Shown: positions 1 through 9,006, counted from the first letter of the stretch. The stretch is 64,000 nucleotides of DNA from an uncultured Planctomycetota bacterium (GCA_900696525.1 CAADGL010000011.1:281459-345458), one strand, 5' to 3'. The notes: generated by a model not told the origin, from the letters alone. Numbers and translations are program-made.

Positions 1-1314
1 AACGCCGCGCCCATCCCGAACACGACCGATCCCGCGGCGGCGCTGACGCTGCTGGGCGAGCGCGAGCGCGCCCCCCTGCTCGTGACGCTCGACCTCGCCG
101 CGCACCTGCGCGAGCCGCGCGTCCTGCGCGCCGCGCGCAACACGCTCAGCCAGGCCGCCGCCAGCGGCGCCCAGCTCGTGCTCATCGACGCCGTTGACAA
201 CCTGCCGGACGTCGTCCGCGCCCAGGCGGTGGCGTTCGACGTCTCGCTACCCGGCGACGCCGAGATCGAGCAGATCGTGCGCGGCGTGCTGCGCGCGGAG
301 CATCAGCAGCGCCCGATCCAGATCGACATCTCGCGCACCGGCTGGACGACGATCCTGCGCAACCTGCGCGGCCTCACGCGGCGCCAGGTCGAGCAGATCG
401 TCCGCGACCTCGTCGCCGAGGACCGGCGCCTGGACGAAGCCGACATCAACCACCTGCTCGCCCGCAAGCGCCAGGCCCTCCAGGGCGACGGACTGCTCGA
501 GTACGTCGAGGCGCCCGTCAACCTCGACGAGATCGGCGGCATGACCCGCCTGAAGCACTGGCTCGCCCAGCGCCGCGGTGCCCTCGACGAGAAGGCCGTC
601 GCGTTCGGTCTGCCCCCCCCGCGCGGCGTGCTCATGCTCGGGGTGCAGGGCGCCGGAAAAAGCCTGTGCGCCAAGGCGGTCGCGGCGGCGTGGCACCGCC
701 CCCTGCTGCGGCTCGACGCGGGCGCGCTCTATGACCGCTACGTCGGCGAGTCGGAGCGCCGCCTGCGCAGCGCCCTGCAACAGGCCGAGCAGATGGCGCC
801 GCTGATCCTCTGGATCGACGAGATCGAGAAGGCGTTCGCCTCCGCCGCGTCTCAGAGCACCGACGGCGGCCTGAGCAAGCGGATGTTCGGCGCGCTGCTC
901 ACCTGGATGCAGGAGCACGACAAGCCGGTCTTCCTGATCGCCACCGCCAACGACATCGAGGCCCTGCCGCCCGAGCTGCTGCGCAAGGGCCGCTTCGACG
1001 AGATTTTTTTCGTGGACCTGCCGGGGGCGGCGGCCCGGGCGCAGATTTTCGCGATTCACCTGCGGAAGCGCGGCCGCGATCCGGGGCAGTTCGATCTCGA
1101 TGCGCTGACCGCCTCCGCCGATGGCTTCAGCGGGGCCGAGATCGAGCAGGCGATCGTCGCCGCGCTGTATCAGGCATTCGAGAAGCGCAGCGGCCTCGAC
1201 ACGGCGGGCGTGCTGCGGGCGCTGCAAGACTCGCCGCCGCTGTCGGTCACGATGGCTGACCGCATCGCCGCCCTGCGGCAGTGGGCCCGCGGCCGCTGTG
1301 TGCCCGCCGACTGA
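1..1314 (+). CDS. Ycf46-like AAA+ ATPase, 5' end cut by window edge
   Basis: The frame is open from base 1, so the true start lies outside the window; an internal GTG at 82 is not needed. The C-terminal half is a canonical AAA+ module: Walker A GVQGAGKS (nt about 640-663), Walker [13 protein letters not shown], sensor-1 ATAND, and RKGRFDE carrying the arginine finger, followed by a small helical lid. The upstream 170 residues resemble the degenerate first ATPase domain of Ycf46/slr0374-type proteins, whose second domain has this GVQGxGKS variant. The exact cellular role is not known; in cyanobacteria the family has been linked to CO2 and photosynthesis regulation, which does not transfer here. 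The GC-rich codon use matches its neighbours. It is followed by 197 nt of non-coding DNA before tyrS. Family assignment is confident, function is not. Confidence 0.8.
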   Translation, partial: NAAPIPNTTDPAAALTLLGERERAPLLVTLDLAAHLREPRVLRAARNTLSQAAASGAQLVLIDAVDNLPDVVRAQAVAFDVSLPGDAEIEQIVRGVLRAEHQQRPIQIDISRTGWTTILRNLRGLTRRQVEQIVRDLVAEDRRLDEADINHLLARKRQALQGDGLLEYVEAPVNLDEIGGMTRLKHWLAQRRGALDEKAVAFGLPPPRGVLMLGVQGAGKSLCAKAVAAAWHRPLLRLDAGALYDRYVGESERRLRSALQQAEQMAPLILWIDEIEKAFASAASQSTDGGLSKRMFGALLTWMQEHDKPVFLIATANDIEALPPELLRKGRFDEIFFVDLPGAAARAQIFAIHLRKRGRDPGQFDLDALTASADGFSGAEIEQAIVAALYQAFEKRSGLDTAGVLRALQDSPPLSVTMADRIAALRQWARGRCVPAD

Positions 1315-1413
1315 CGCCGGGCCGCGGGCGCGCGGCGCTTGAGTCGCTACGGCGTGGCTTGCCGGCTGGGGGCCCGTCGGCGCCGGGCGTTTCCGCGCGG
1401 GGCGGCGTGGTGA

Positions 1414-1440
1414 TTGCGAACGTCGGCGGCGGGGGATAAT
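1414..1440 (+). promoter_or_regulatory. Possible sigma70-like promoter of tyrS
   Basis: TTGCGA (1414-1419) and GATAAT (1435-1440) are separated by 15 nt, slightly short of the ideal, 71 nt before the tyrS start. The -10 is a good match and the -35 is fair. This is sequence resemblance only. Confidence 0.25.
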
Positions 1441-1511
1441 GTCCCGGACCACGTCGCGCGACGTTCGGGGCCGGGCGTTCGCGGAAGCCGACGGGAGCGG
1501 CTGGTGGCGGG

Positions 1512-2744
1512 ATGAGCGACCTGGGTCTGGCGCGGCTGCTGGATGGCTGCGAGCACGTTTACAGCGAGCAGGAGTTGAAGCACAAGCTCGAGCGCGCTGC
1601 GCGCGACGGCCGGCCGCTGCGCGTGAAGCTCGGCATGGACCCGACCGCGCCCGACATCCACCTCGGCCATTGCGTCGTGCTCGGCAAGATGCGCCAGTTC
1701 CAGGATCTCGGCCACCGCGCCGTGCTGATCATCGGCGACTTCACGGCCCGCATCGGCGACCCGACCGGGCGGAGCAAGACGCGCCCGGTGCTCACCGACG
1801 ACGAAATCCGCACGAACGCGCAGACCTACCTCGACCAGGCCGGGAAAGTCCTGGACACCCACGCCGACAAGCTCGAGGTCCGGTGCAACTCCGAATGGCT
1901 CGACGGCATGAACTTCGCCGAGGTCATCCGCCTCGCCGCGCGCATGACCGTCGGGCAGATGCTGAAGCGCGACGACTTCCGCAAGCGCTTCGAATCCGAG
2001 ACGCCCATCAGCATCCACGAGCTGCTGTACCCGCTCGTGCAGGGCTGGGATTCCGTCAACATCCGCGCCGACGTCGAGCTCGGCGGCACCGACCAGACCT
2101 ACAACAACCTCGTCGGACGCGAGCTCCAGGCCGACGCCGGCCAGGAGCCGCAGGTCGTGATGATCATGCCCATCCTGCGCGGCACCGACGGCGTCAAGAA
2201 AATGTCCAAGAGCCTCGGCAACTACATCGCCGTCACCGACACCCCGCGCGACGTCTTCGGCAAGACCATGAGCATCCCCGACGACTGCCTGGCCGAGTGG
2301 TTCTCATTGCTGACGCGCGTGCCGGAGCCCGAGTTCCGCGCCGCCATCGCCGAGCACCCGATGCGCGCCAAGGCGCTTCTGGCCCGGCGGATCGGCGAGC
2401 GCTTCCACTCGGCGGAGGAAATGCAGCAGGCCGCCGACTGGTGGCGCGAGCATTTCAGCGCCAAGCGCTCCGGCGACGCGGTCGAGGTTCGCGTGCCGCC
2501 GGACGAGCTGGAGAACGGCCGCTTGCCGGCGTGGAAGCTGGCGTGGCTGGCGCACGAGCAGGAGATCAGCCGGTCCGAGGCGCGGCGGATGGTCGAAGGC
2601 GGCGCTTTCGAGTATGACGGGCAGAAGATCACGGATCCCAATACGCAACTCGCGGTGCGGCCCGGCGCAACGTTCCGCGCCGGGCGGCACCGCAAGGGAG
2701 AGCGCATCAAGCAGCCGCTGCTGGCGATGGTCGTGCTCGGCTAG
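1512..2744 (+). CDS. tyrS: Tyrosine--tRNA ligase (TyrS type 2)
   Basis: Class I aminoacyl-tRNA synthetase that charges tRNA-Tyr in the cytoplasm. The HIGH-type motif is HLGH at residues 50-53, and the KMSKS loop is exact at 230-234, which places it in the KMSKS-bearing TyrS2/TyrZ group. The central motif with GGTDQTYNN fits tyrosine recognition. Residues about 340-410 form an S4-like RNA-binding domain. Its length of 410 aa is normal for the group. The ATG at 1512 directly precedes SDLGLARLL, a typical N terminus. It is transcribed alone; the next gene converges on it, only 28 nt away. Confidence 0.96.
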   Translation: MSDLGLARLLDGCEHVYSEQELKHKLERAARDGRPLRVKLGMDPTAPDIHLGHCVVLGKMRQFQDLGHRAVLIIGDFTARIGDPTGRSKTRPVLTDDEIRTNAQTYLDQAGKVLDTHADKLEVRCNSEWLDGMNFAEVIRLAARMTVGQMLKRDDFRKRFESETPISIHELLYPLVQGWDSVNIRADVELGGTDQTYNNLVGRELQADAGQEPQVVMIMPILRGTDGVKKMSKSLGNYIAVTDTPRDVFGKTMSIPDDCLAEWFSLLTRVPEPEFRAAIAEHPMRAKALLARRIGERFHSAEEMQQAADWWREHFSAKRSGDAVEVRVPPDELENGRLPAWKLAWLAHEQEISRSEARRMVEGGAFEYDGQKITDPNTQLAVRPGATFRAGRHRKGERIKQPLLAMVVLG

Positions 2745-2772
2745 CGAGCCGCTGCAGCCCGGACGGCCGCCG

Positions 2773-3228
2773 TTACTTCAGCTTGAACGTCCCGCGGCCG
2801 AGCTTGGTCACGTTGGGCATCTGGGCCAGCGCGATGCCGACGCTCTTGCCGAGCGTGCGGTTGCGCGTCTGGTATCCGGCCCGCACCACCGCCGCCGTGA
2901 CGTCCTTCACCGCCATCGGCCCGCCGTTCTTCGACAGCACCTTGGTGATGAATTCCTTGAGCGAGCCTTCGCGCGGCCGGCGTCCGCCGCCGCCTGGACG
3001 GCCGGGCGGCCGGCCGGCGGAGCCGCGCGTGGCTGCGCCGAGCGAGCCCAGGGCGCCCTGGAGGGCGGCGATCTGCCGAGTCAGGCGATCGCGCTCCGCG
3101 CACAGGCGGTTCATGTAGGACTGCAACCCGGACAGCGCTCCGCGCAACCCGTCGCTGCCCGCGCTGGCGCCCACAGCCCTGGCGGCGCGGCGCCGCCTCT
3201 TCCCACGTCGCTTCACACCTTTCGCCAT
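2773..3228 (-). CDS. Basic winged-helix (HTH) protein
   Basis: A 151-aa protein with three parts. A very basic N terminus (KGVKRRGKRRRRAAR) comes first, then a short predicted coiled coil (residues about 30-65), then a Gly/Arg/Pro-rich linker with an AT-hook-like GRPGGGGRRPR stretch. The C terminus (about 85-151) carries a compact domain, LKEFITKVLSKNG...FKLK, resembling the HTH/winged-helix module of small planctomycete DNA-binding proteins. A nucleoid-associated or regulatory role is inferred from charge and fold only. ATG at 3228 starts the ORF. It converges with tyrS; a candidate promoter lies 125-155 nt upstream. No specific target is suggested by the context. Confidence 0.65.
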   Translation of the reverse strand: MAKGVKRRGKRRRRAARAVGASAGSDGLRGALSGLQSYMNRLCAERDRLTRQIAALQGALGSLGAATRGSAGRPPGRPGGGGRRPREGSLKEFITKVLSKNGGPMAVKDVTAAVVRAGYQTRNRTLGKSVGIALAQMPNVTKLGRGTFKLK

Positions 3229-3353
3229 GACGGCAACTCCCCAAATACTCAGAACGCCGCCGGCCAGCGGTCTGCGTCGTTCAGCATGGCCGCGCGGCGT
3301 ATCCGATGGGACAGACGAACCAACCCCCCTTTTTCAGACCGCTCTGGTAACAG

Positions 3354-3381
3354 ACACTATACCCTCCAGGAATGTTGTCAA
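3354..3381 (-). promoter_or_regulatory. Candidate promoter for the wHTH gene
   Basis: On the minus strand a perfect TTGACA (3381-3376) is followed after 16 nt by TAGTGT (3359-3354); an overlapping TATAGT is a better -10 but leaves only 14 nt of spacing. It points at the gene starting at 3228 and would give a leader of about 120 nt. Confidence 0.3.
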
Positions 3382-3492
3382 GGGCGCGCGCATGCCAGCG
3401 GAATGCGCGCGAAGCTACTTTGGAGGCAAATTCATTGAAATACCGTGCGCAGATGGCGCAGGCCATGGGTGGCATTCAAGGCATGAGCACGC

Positions 3493-4350
3493 TCAGGCGG
3501 CGCTGACTCCGATCATGCGCTGCACGTTCTTCAGCTCCGGGACCACTTCCTGCCCCAGCCGCTCGATATCCACCGCCGAAAGCCCCAGCCGCGACACCGC
3601 GTCGGAATCGGCGCGATAGTACAAGCCGTCGTCTCCGCCGCCGATCCCCAGCAACGTGCAGGCCGTGTCCGCCACGTGAGCCACGTCGATCAGCCCGTCC
3701 GGCGAAGGCGCGTCGGTCGGCGCATAGTGATAGCGAATGCCGTCGATGATCGGCTGCGGCAGCTTCCAGCGCTCGGCCGCCAGCGCCCCGACTTCCGCGT
3801 GGGTGAAGCCCAGGACGCTGGCCTCCGCTTCGTGGAACGCGGTGTGGTGCGTCGCCACGTGCTCCGCGATCCGCGCGAACTCCGCCGCCACGTACTCGTT
3901 CAGCACCACCTTGCCCATGTCGTGCAGCAGCCCGATCGTGAACGCCACGCCCGGCTGCGGCAGCCCGACGCGCCGCGCCAGCGACCGCGAAGCCAGCGCC
4001 GCCGCGACCGAGTGCGTCCACAACCCGCCCGGCGGCAGGCCGTAGCCCGCCTGCGCCGGCGTCAGCAGCGCCTGCGTATGCGCCGACATCAGCAGTTGCA
4101 GCACCGTCGCCGTTCCCAGCAGCCGCACGGCGTCATCGACCGACTGCACGGGGTCGCTGAGCGCCATGTAGGCCGAATTGCAAAGGCGCAGCAGCTCGGC
4201 CGTCACGGTCTGGTCATAGCGGATGATGTCCACGATCTGCGTCAGCGTGCTCGCCGGATCGTTGATCACCTGGATCATGCGCACCGTGACGTCGGGAAGC
4301 TGCGGCAGCGTGCGCACCTTGTCCACCACGTGATCGAGCGTCACCGTCAT
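3493..4350 (-). CDS. HDOD domain signalling protein
   Basis: The 285-aa protein is almost entirely one HDOD domain: the LPQLPDV entry, the helix with LLRLCNSA, and the degenerate HD core (LLHDMGK, with HAEVGA further on). HDOD proteins are non-catalytic relatives of HD phosphodiesterases that act in signalling, motility and stress regulation. The ATG at 4350 is chosen because it overlaps the stop codon of the upstream cheD gene in an ATGA arrangement, implying translational coupling; a longer upstream frame has a biased composition and is not used. Pairing with cheD suggests a role in chemosensory signalling. Family certain, output unknown. Confidence 0.88.
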   Translation of the reverse strand: MTVTLDHVVDKVRTLPQLPDVTVRMIQVINDPASTLTQIVDIIRYDQTVTAELLRLCNSAYMALSDPVQSVDDAVRLLGTATVLQLLMSAHTQALLTPAQAGYGLPPGGLWTHSVAAALASRSLARRVGLPQPGVAFTIGLLHDMGKVVLNEYVAAEFARIAEHVATHHTAFHEAEASVLGFTHAEVGALAAERWKLPQPIIDGIRYHYAPTDAPSPDGLIDVAHVADTACTLLGIGGGDDGLYYRADSDAVSRLGLSAVDIERLGQEVVPELKNVQRMIGVSAA

Positions 4351-4823
4351 AGCCGCGTTTCTCCCGTCCGCGTGATCAGCGTCACCTGCCCGTCGCCGAT
4401 CGACAGGCGTAGTGCCCGGCGGATGCTGTCGCCCACGTGCTCGGCGCACAGCGGAATCCCCAGCAGCTTCAGTTGCTTGCGCAACGCGAGGTAGTTGCGC
4501 TTCCCCAGCTCGAAGCTCGGCTCGTCGGACAGCAGCCGCGATGCCCCGGCCACGCGCACCTCCAGCCGCTCGCACACCGCACCCCGCTCCGCCATCTGCG
4601 CCAGCAGCGCCCGCAGCCCGCTGTCGCAGAACATCGCCGGCGCGACCTCCCGCCGGGTCTCGTCCAGCGACGAATCCGGCAAAGCGAAGTGCAGCATGCC
4701 GCCGACCCGCGCCTGCGGCTCCCAGGCGGCGACAGCCAGGCAGCTCCCCAGTGGTCCAGTAACAAGGGAGTGGCGCGGGTCCGCCGACACCACAACGTCA
4801 GCGATATCCACCAGCAGGTTCAC
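4347..4823 (-). CDS. cheD: CheD chemoreceptor glutamine deamidase
   Basis: CheD deamidates specific glutamines of methyl-accepting chemotaxis receptors and can interact with the CheC phosphatase. The 158-aa product has Thr22, Cys28 (in LGSC) and His45 (in GGMLH), with the same spacing as the published catalytic triad T21/C27/H44 of Thermotoga CheD. The start is a GTG at 4823 with GGAG eight bases upstream; no ATG fits. It overlaps the HDOD gene by four bases, so the two form an operon. No receptor, CheA or CheW lies in the window. Function is confident from the active-site pattern. Confidence 0.9.
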   Translation of the reverse strand: MNLLVDIADVVVSADPRHSLVTGPLGSCLAVAAWEPQARVGGMLHFALPDSSLDETRREVAPAMFCDSGLRALLAQMAERGAVCERLEVRVAGASRLLSDEPSFELGKRNYLALRKQLKLLGIPLCAEHVGDSIRRALRLSIGDGQVTLITRTGETRL

Positions 4824-5030
4824 GCTGATTGCTCCGGGCCCCTGGCGATCGGCCACGCCGCCTATCGCGCTGGCATGCGCCTGGCCCGCACTCTCTATCG
4901 ACCGCGTCCCGGCGGGGCTGCGGTTGTCCGGCTTGACTTCGGCGGGTGATCGCCTCCTAGACTGATAAGAGTGCGCTGCGCCGTCGGCAGCGCTGTCAAC
5001 CCTTCTCATGCGGTCGAACCGGGAGTCGCC

Positions 5031-6011
5031 TTGAGCCGGACCAGCGTGCATCAGGCGTTTGCCATCGTGATCGCGGCTCTGACCGCCTGCGGCCTGGGTC
5101 GCGCCGGCGGGGAGTACTACGAATTCACGCTGGATCCGGCGGCGAGTGCCTTGTCGGCGCAATTCGGTCTGACGTTTCAGACGAACGGGACGCTCATCGG
5201 TAATTGGGACGCCAAGACCAATCCGAAAGGAACGCGCACGAAGCCGGGCCTCTTCGGCCCCTTCGGCCCGACCGAAAATGAGCCGGTAGCCGTTCAGATC
5301 GCCGCCGGCGTGAGCGGTTCTCCCCAGTCTGCAAACACAGGCGGCTTCAGCCTGAGTCTCAACCCGCCGGGCGGCAGCCTTCAGCTCTCGGACTATTCGG
5401 CGAACCTGCTGGCGGCGGGTCCGGTGTCGCTGGGGGCGGAACTGTCGCTTCTGTATGAAACGTTTCGCACGCGCAACCCGGACTCGCTCTACATCGCCGT
5501 TCCCGGTGTGCCGTTCGTACTGCCCATCGGCGAGGCGACGCTGACGGAACTGACGGCCGTCCAGACCAGCGGTGTGGCGGGACTGCTCACGCCGAGCGGC
5601 CCGGACCTGTACGACTTCGCGGTCGCCATTCCGGTCAGCCTCAGCGGGCGCGTCAACGTGCTCGGCAGCGAGTTCGAACTGCCGGGGCTCCCTGCCGTGC
5701 TGCCGCTGACGGGTCAGATCTCGCTGAAAGACGACACGGCGCGCCTGGTGTCGCAACAGGCGTTTGACCTGGGAAACTCCGTCCCCATCGGCCAGAAGCT
5801 GCCGCAGCTGCCGCTTGACCTGCCGACCATCCTGCCGCCGGGAGGCACGGCTCACCTGCTGCTCAACCTTGTGCTGGAGCAGATCGACGTCGATTTCGCC
5901 GGCCAGCTAACAACCACTGCCAATGGCGTGCTCATTCCGGAACCCGGCGCAGCCGCGCTGCTGTGGCTGTTCCCGGTGGCTCTGCGGTTGCGGACACGAG
6001 CCCGGCGTTGA
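5031..6011 (+). CDS. PEP-CTERM sorted secreted protein
   Basis: An exported protein of about 326 aa. The N terminus has a signal peptide (hydrophobic AFAIVIAALTACGLG, cleavage near GRAGG). The body is rich in Ser, Gly, Leu and Pro with no recognised enzyme motif and resembles a beta-rich surface protein. The C terminus is a textbook PEP-CTERM tail: IPEPG, a hydrophobic segment, then RLRTRARR. Such tails are recognised by exosortase. The TTG start at 5031 has GGGAG just upstream and gives a well-placed signal peptide; the alternative GTG at 4971 would add 20 residues before it. The gene is divergent from cheD. Exosortase itself is not in the window. Confidence 0.75.
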   Translation: MSRTSVHQAFAIVIAALTACGLGRAGGEYYEFTLDPAASALSAQFGLTFQTNGTLIGNWDAKTNPKGTRTKPGLFGPFGPTENEPVAVQIAAGVSGSPQSANTGGFSLSLNPPGGSLQLSDYSANLLAAGPVSLGAELSLLYETFRTRNPDSLYIAVPGVPFVLPIGEATLTELTAVQTSGVAGLLTPSGPDLYDFAVAIPVSLSGRVNVLGSEFELPGLPAVLPLTGQISLKDDTARLVSQQAFDLGNSVPIGQKLPQLPLDLPTILPPGGTAHLLLNLVLEQIDVDFAGQLTTTANGVLIPEPGAAALLWLFPVALRLRTRARR

Positions 6012-6257
6012 CTACGGCGAGCGCCGCGCGCCCCAGGCAGCGACTCCGACGCCGGCCAGCACGGCGGTGCAACCCGCCTTCCACACCAGCAGCCATGGAC
6101 GCCACCATGCGCCCGTGCGGCTCTCGACCTCAGACAGCTCGAACAAGATGAGCGTCGCCCCCGCCGCGAGCCCCCAGGCGCGGCGTGTGGATTGCGCCGT
6201 AACGGACCAGATCAGCAACCCGCAGCCGCCGGCAATCCAGGACGCCGCCTCGATCAA
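6012..6257 (-). CDS. Small two-pass membrane protein (start uncertain)
   Basis: This short reading frame fills the gap between pyrG and the convergent PEP-CTERM gene. It encodes two hydrophobic helices (around ASWIAGGCGLLIWSV and LLVWKAGCTAVLAGVGVAAW) separated by a polar loop with ELSEVESR. No ATG is available; a TTG at 6257 is the assumed start, but the hydrophobic frame continues a little further upstream toward the pyrG stop at 6305. It would be the last gene of the kdsB-pyrG operon. The amphipathic pattern and GC-rich third positions argue for coding; no homologue is recognised. Confidence 0.45.
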   Translation of the reverse strand: MIEAASWIAGGCGLLIWSVTAQSTRRAWGLAAGATLILFELSEVESRTGAWWRPWLLVWKAGCTAVLAGVGVAAWGARRSP

Positions 6258-6304
6258 CTGGGCGCTCGCGTACCACGTTGGCGTCGTGTCTCCTGCCCGC
6301 GGAA

Positions 6305-8110
6305 TCAGCGCGACGACTGGCTCGCCGTCTCGATGTTTGGCGCGATTCGTGCGGGAGGCGGCGCGTCGAACGGCAGCGGCTGGTCGTACGCCGGGTCGGC
6401 CAAGCGCAAGGCCGCATGGACGAGCCCGACGAAGAACGGATGCGGGCTCAGCGGCCGGCTGGTCAGCTCCGGGTGGGCCTGCGTACCGACGAAGTACGGA
6501 TGCACCGCGGGCGGCAGCTCGAGGAAGTGCATGATCGGCGCCCGCGGCGATCGGCCCGAGAAGACCAGGCCGGCGGCCTCGAGGTCGGCGATGTAGCGCG
6601 GATCGACCTCGTAGCGGTGGCGGAAGCGTTGCCGGGCGCGCGGGCCGAACATGCGCCAGGCCCAGGTGCCCTCGTTGATGACGACGTCCTGTCCGCCGAG
6701 ACGCATGGTGCCGCCCAGCGACTCGACGCGTAGCTGCTCGGGCAGGAGATTGATGACCGGGTAGCGGCAGTCGTTGTCGATCTCGGTGGAGTTGGCGTCC
6801 TGCATGCCGCAGACGTTGCGGGCGTACTCGATCACGGCCATCTGGAAGCCGTAGCAGATCAGCAGGCAGGGCAGGCCGCTGGTGCGCGCGTGCCGAATGC
6901 AGGCGATCTTGCCTTCGGCGCCGCGCGTGCCGAAAGCCCCCGGCACGACCAGCCCGTGCAGCCCTTCCAGCGCCGCGGCGACGTTGCTGTCGTCCAGCTC
7001 GCTGGTGTCGATCCAGCGCAACTGCACCCGCGCGCCCAGCCGCACGCCGGCATGCTCGAAGGCCTTGATGATGCTGGCGTAGGCGTCGCGCACCGACGTG
7101 TACTTGCCCGCCACGCCGATCGTCACCTGCCGCGAGGCGTTGCGCAGGCCGTTGACGTAGCCCGACCAGGTCTCGCGGGCGCGGCGCTCGGCTTCGTCGT
7201 CGGCGCGCTCGGCCAGGCCGAGCCAGTCGATCACCGCCTTGTCGCACCCGGCGCCGCGCAGCATGTCCGGAATCAGGTAGACGCTCTCGCAGTCGTGCAT
7301 GCTGATGACGTGCTCGGGCGCGACGTTCGAGAACAGGGCGATCTTCTCGCGAACCTTGTGCACGACCGGGTTCACGGCACGGCAGGCGATGATGTGCGGC
7401 TGGATGCCGCGCTCCATCAGCTCGCGGATGCCGAGCTGCGCCGGTTTGCTCTTCTGCTCGCCCAGCGACGCCGGCTCCATCACGTACGTCAGCGCGACGA
7501 AGCACACGCTCCGCTGCCCCTCCTCGAACGCGAGCTGCCGCATCGCCTCGATGTAGTACGCGTTCTCGACGTCGCCCACCGTCCCGCCGATCTCCACGAA
7601 CACCACGTCGGCGTGGCTGGCGACCGCCAGCTCGCGCAGGCGGTTCTTCACCTCGCCCGTCACGTGCGGGATCATCTGCACGTCGCGCCCCAGGTAGCCC
7701 CCGTGACGCTCGCGATCGAGCACGCGGCGGAAGATCTGCCCGCTGGTGCAGAAGTTGAGCTTGGTCAGGTCCTGGTCGAGGGCGCGCTCGTAGGTGCCGA
7801 GGTCCATGTCGCACTCGGTGCCGTCGTCGAGCACGAAGACCTCCCCATGCCGATACGGGTTCAGCGTGCCCGAGTCGATGTTGAGGTAGCCCTCGAACTT
7901 GATCGGCGCGACCGCCAGCCCCTTGTCCTGAAGACACTTGGCGAGCGACGAGCTGAAGATCCCCTTCCCCAGCCCGCTCATCACCGTCCCGACCACCACC
8001 ACGTACTTCGTCTGCCCGGGCTTGTAGCCCGCCGGCAGCGGCAGGTAGAACTCCGTATCGACCGAGCGATCGCGGATCGTGCTCAGCAGCCCTTCGGTTT
8101 CTATCGCCAT
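6305..8110 (-). CDS. pyrG: CTP synthase, divergent
   Basis: CTP synthase makes CTP from UTP using glutamine and ATP. The 601-aa product has both domains: an N-terminal amidoligase domain with the P-loop SGLGKGI and the HGEVFVLDDGTECDMDLGTYER block, and a C-terminal class I glutaminase with Cys419 in LICYGFQ and the HPE pair His546/Glu548. Several normally invariant positions differ from the usual form: KFEGYLNIDSGTLNP instead of KLDPYINVDPGTM, and ICYGFQ instead of ICLGMQ. The catalytic residues remain, so activity is expected. ATG 8110 lies 13 nt after the kdsB stop, so CTP supply and CMP-Kdo synthesis are co-transcribed. Confidence 0.92.
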   Translation of the reverse strand: MAIETEGLLSTIRDRSVDTEFYLPLPAGYKPGQTKYVVVVGTVMSGLGKGIFSSSLAKCLQDKGLAVAPIKFEGYLNIDSGTLNPYRHGEVFVLDDGTECDMDLGTYERALDQDLTKLNFCTSGQIFRRVLDRERHGGYLGRDVQMIPHVTGEVKNRLRELAVASHADVVFVEIGGTVGDVENAYYIEAMRQLAFEEGQRSVCFVALTYVMEPASLGEQKSKPAQLGIRELMERGIQPHIIACRAVNPVVHKVREKIALFSNVAPEHVISMHDCESVYLIPDMLRGAGCDKAVIDWLGLAERADDEAERRARETWSGYVNGLRNASRQVTIGVAGKYTSVRDAYASIIKAFEHAGVRLGARVQLRWIDTSELDDSNVAAALEGLHGLVVPGAFGTRGAEGKIACIRHARTSGLPCLLICYGFQMAVIEYARNVCGMQDANSTEIDNDCRYPVINLLPEQLRVESLGGTMRLGGQDVVINEGTWAWRMFGPRARQRFRHRYEVDPRYIADLEAAGLVFSGRSPRAPIMHFLELPPAVHPYFVGTQAHPELTSRPLSPHPFFVGLVHAALRLADPAYDQPLPFDAPPPARIAPNIETASQSSR

Positions 8111-8123
8111 CCGGCCGGCCCTC

Positions 8124-8870
8124 TCAGCGTCTCTCCTGCCGCCACCTCGCCACGAACGCCGCGTAGTCCGCGGGCGTGTCCACGCCCGGCGCCGCGCGCG
8201 CCACCACCTCGACCGCGATCGCCGCTCCGTGCTCCAAAGCGCGCAACTGCTCGAGCTTTTCGACCTGCTCCAGCCTGCCCGGCCCCCACCCGGAGAACTC
8301 CAGCAGGAAGCCGCGACGGTATGCGTACACCCCGGCGTGCAACAGCCGCGCCGCCGCGCCCAGCGCCTCGTCTCGCGCATATGGTACCAGCGCGCGGGAA
8401 AAATACAGCGCCCGACCGCGACCGTCGCAAACCACCTTCACGCGGTCAGGGGACCCCGGGTCTACCTCCGCCGGAAACGGCGTCGCCAGCGTCGCCATCG
8501 CGCAGCCGCCCTCGCGCTCCAGCCGCTCCACCAGCCGGTCGAGGTGCGCCGGCTCGATCTCCGGCTCGTCGCCCTGCACGTTCAGGATGATCTCCCCCGA
8601 CGCCGGCCCGAGCCCCCGCACGACCTCGGCGATCCGGTCGGTGCCGCTCTGGTGGGCGGCCCCGGTCAGCACCGCCTCGCCGCCGAACGACGCCACCGCC
8701 GCCATGATCCGCGCGTCATCGGTCGCGACGATGCAGCGCCCCACGCGCCGGGCCTCCGCGACGCGCTCCCACACGTGTTGAATCAGATATTTCCCGGTTT
8801 CGGCGGCGAGGGGTTTGCCCGGGAATCGGGTAGAGCCGAAGCGGGCCGGGATGATCGCCGTCGCGCGCAT
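8124..8870 (-). CDS. kdsB: 3-deoxy-manno-octulosonate cytidylyltransferase
   Basis: KdsB activates Kdo with CTP to give CMP-Kdo for lipid A-core assembly in the cytoplasm. The 248-aa sequence shows the nucleotidyltransferase signature IIPARFGSTRFPGKPL at the N terminus, VATDD, the NVQGDEP metal-binding motif, and KLEQLRAL near the end. The length is typical. The start at 8870 (MRATAIIPARFG) is preferred over an upstream ATG at 8933, whose extra residues lack homology. It is first in an operon with pyrG. Its presence argues for an LPS-bearing outer membrane. Confidence 0.95.
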   Translation of the reverse strand: MRATAIIPARFGSTRFPGKPLAAETGKYLIQHVWERVAEARRVGRCIVATDDARIMAAVASFGGEAVLTGAAHQSGTDRIAEVVRGLGPASGEIILNVQGDEPEIEPAHLDRLVERLEREGGCAMATLATPFPAEVDPGSPDRVKVVCDGRGRALYFSRALVPYARDEALGAAARLLHAGVYAYRRGFLLEFSGWGPGRLEQVEKLEQLRALEHGAAIAVEVVARAAPGVDTPADYAAFVARWRQERR

Positions 8871-8955
8871 GAGCCTTTGTCTGCTTGCGGGATCGTAGCG
8901 TGCGATGGGCAACCCCGCAAAGGCGCTCGGCAATCGGATACTGGTGCAGCTTGAA

Positions 8956-8980
8956 CCGAGCCGCGCCCGCTAGGAAGCGG
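8956..8980 (-). repeat. Copy of a 25-bp dispersed repeat (left arm of palindrome)
   Basis: Complement reads CCGCTTCCTAG...GCGGCTCGG. It forms the left inner arm of the element at 8928-9066. Confidence 0.6.
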
Positions 8981-9006
8981 TCGCGCCAGCAGACTCCTCG
9001 TTTCAA

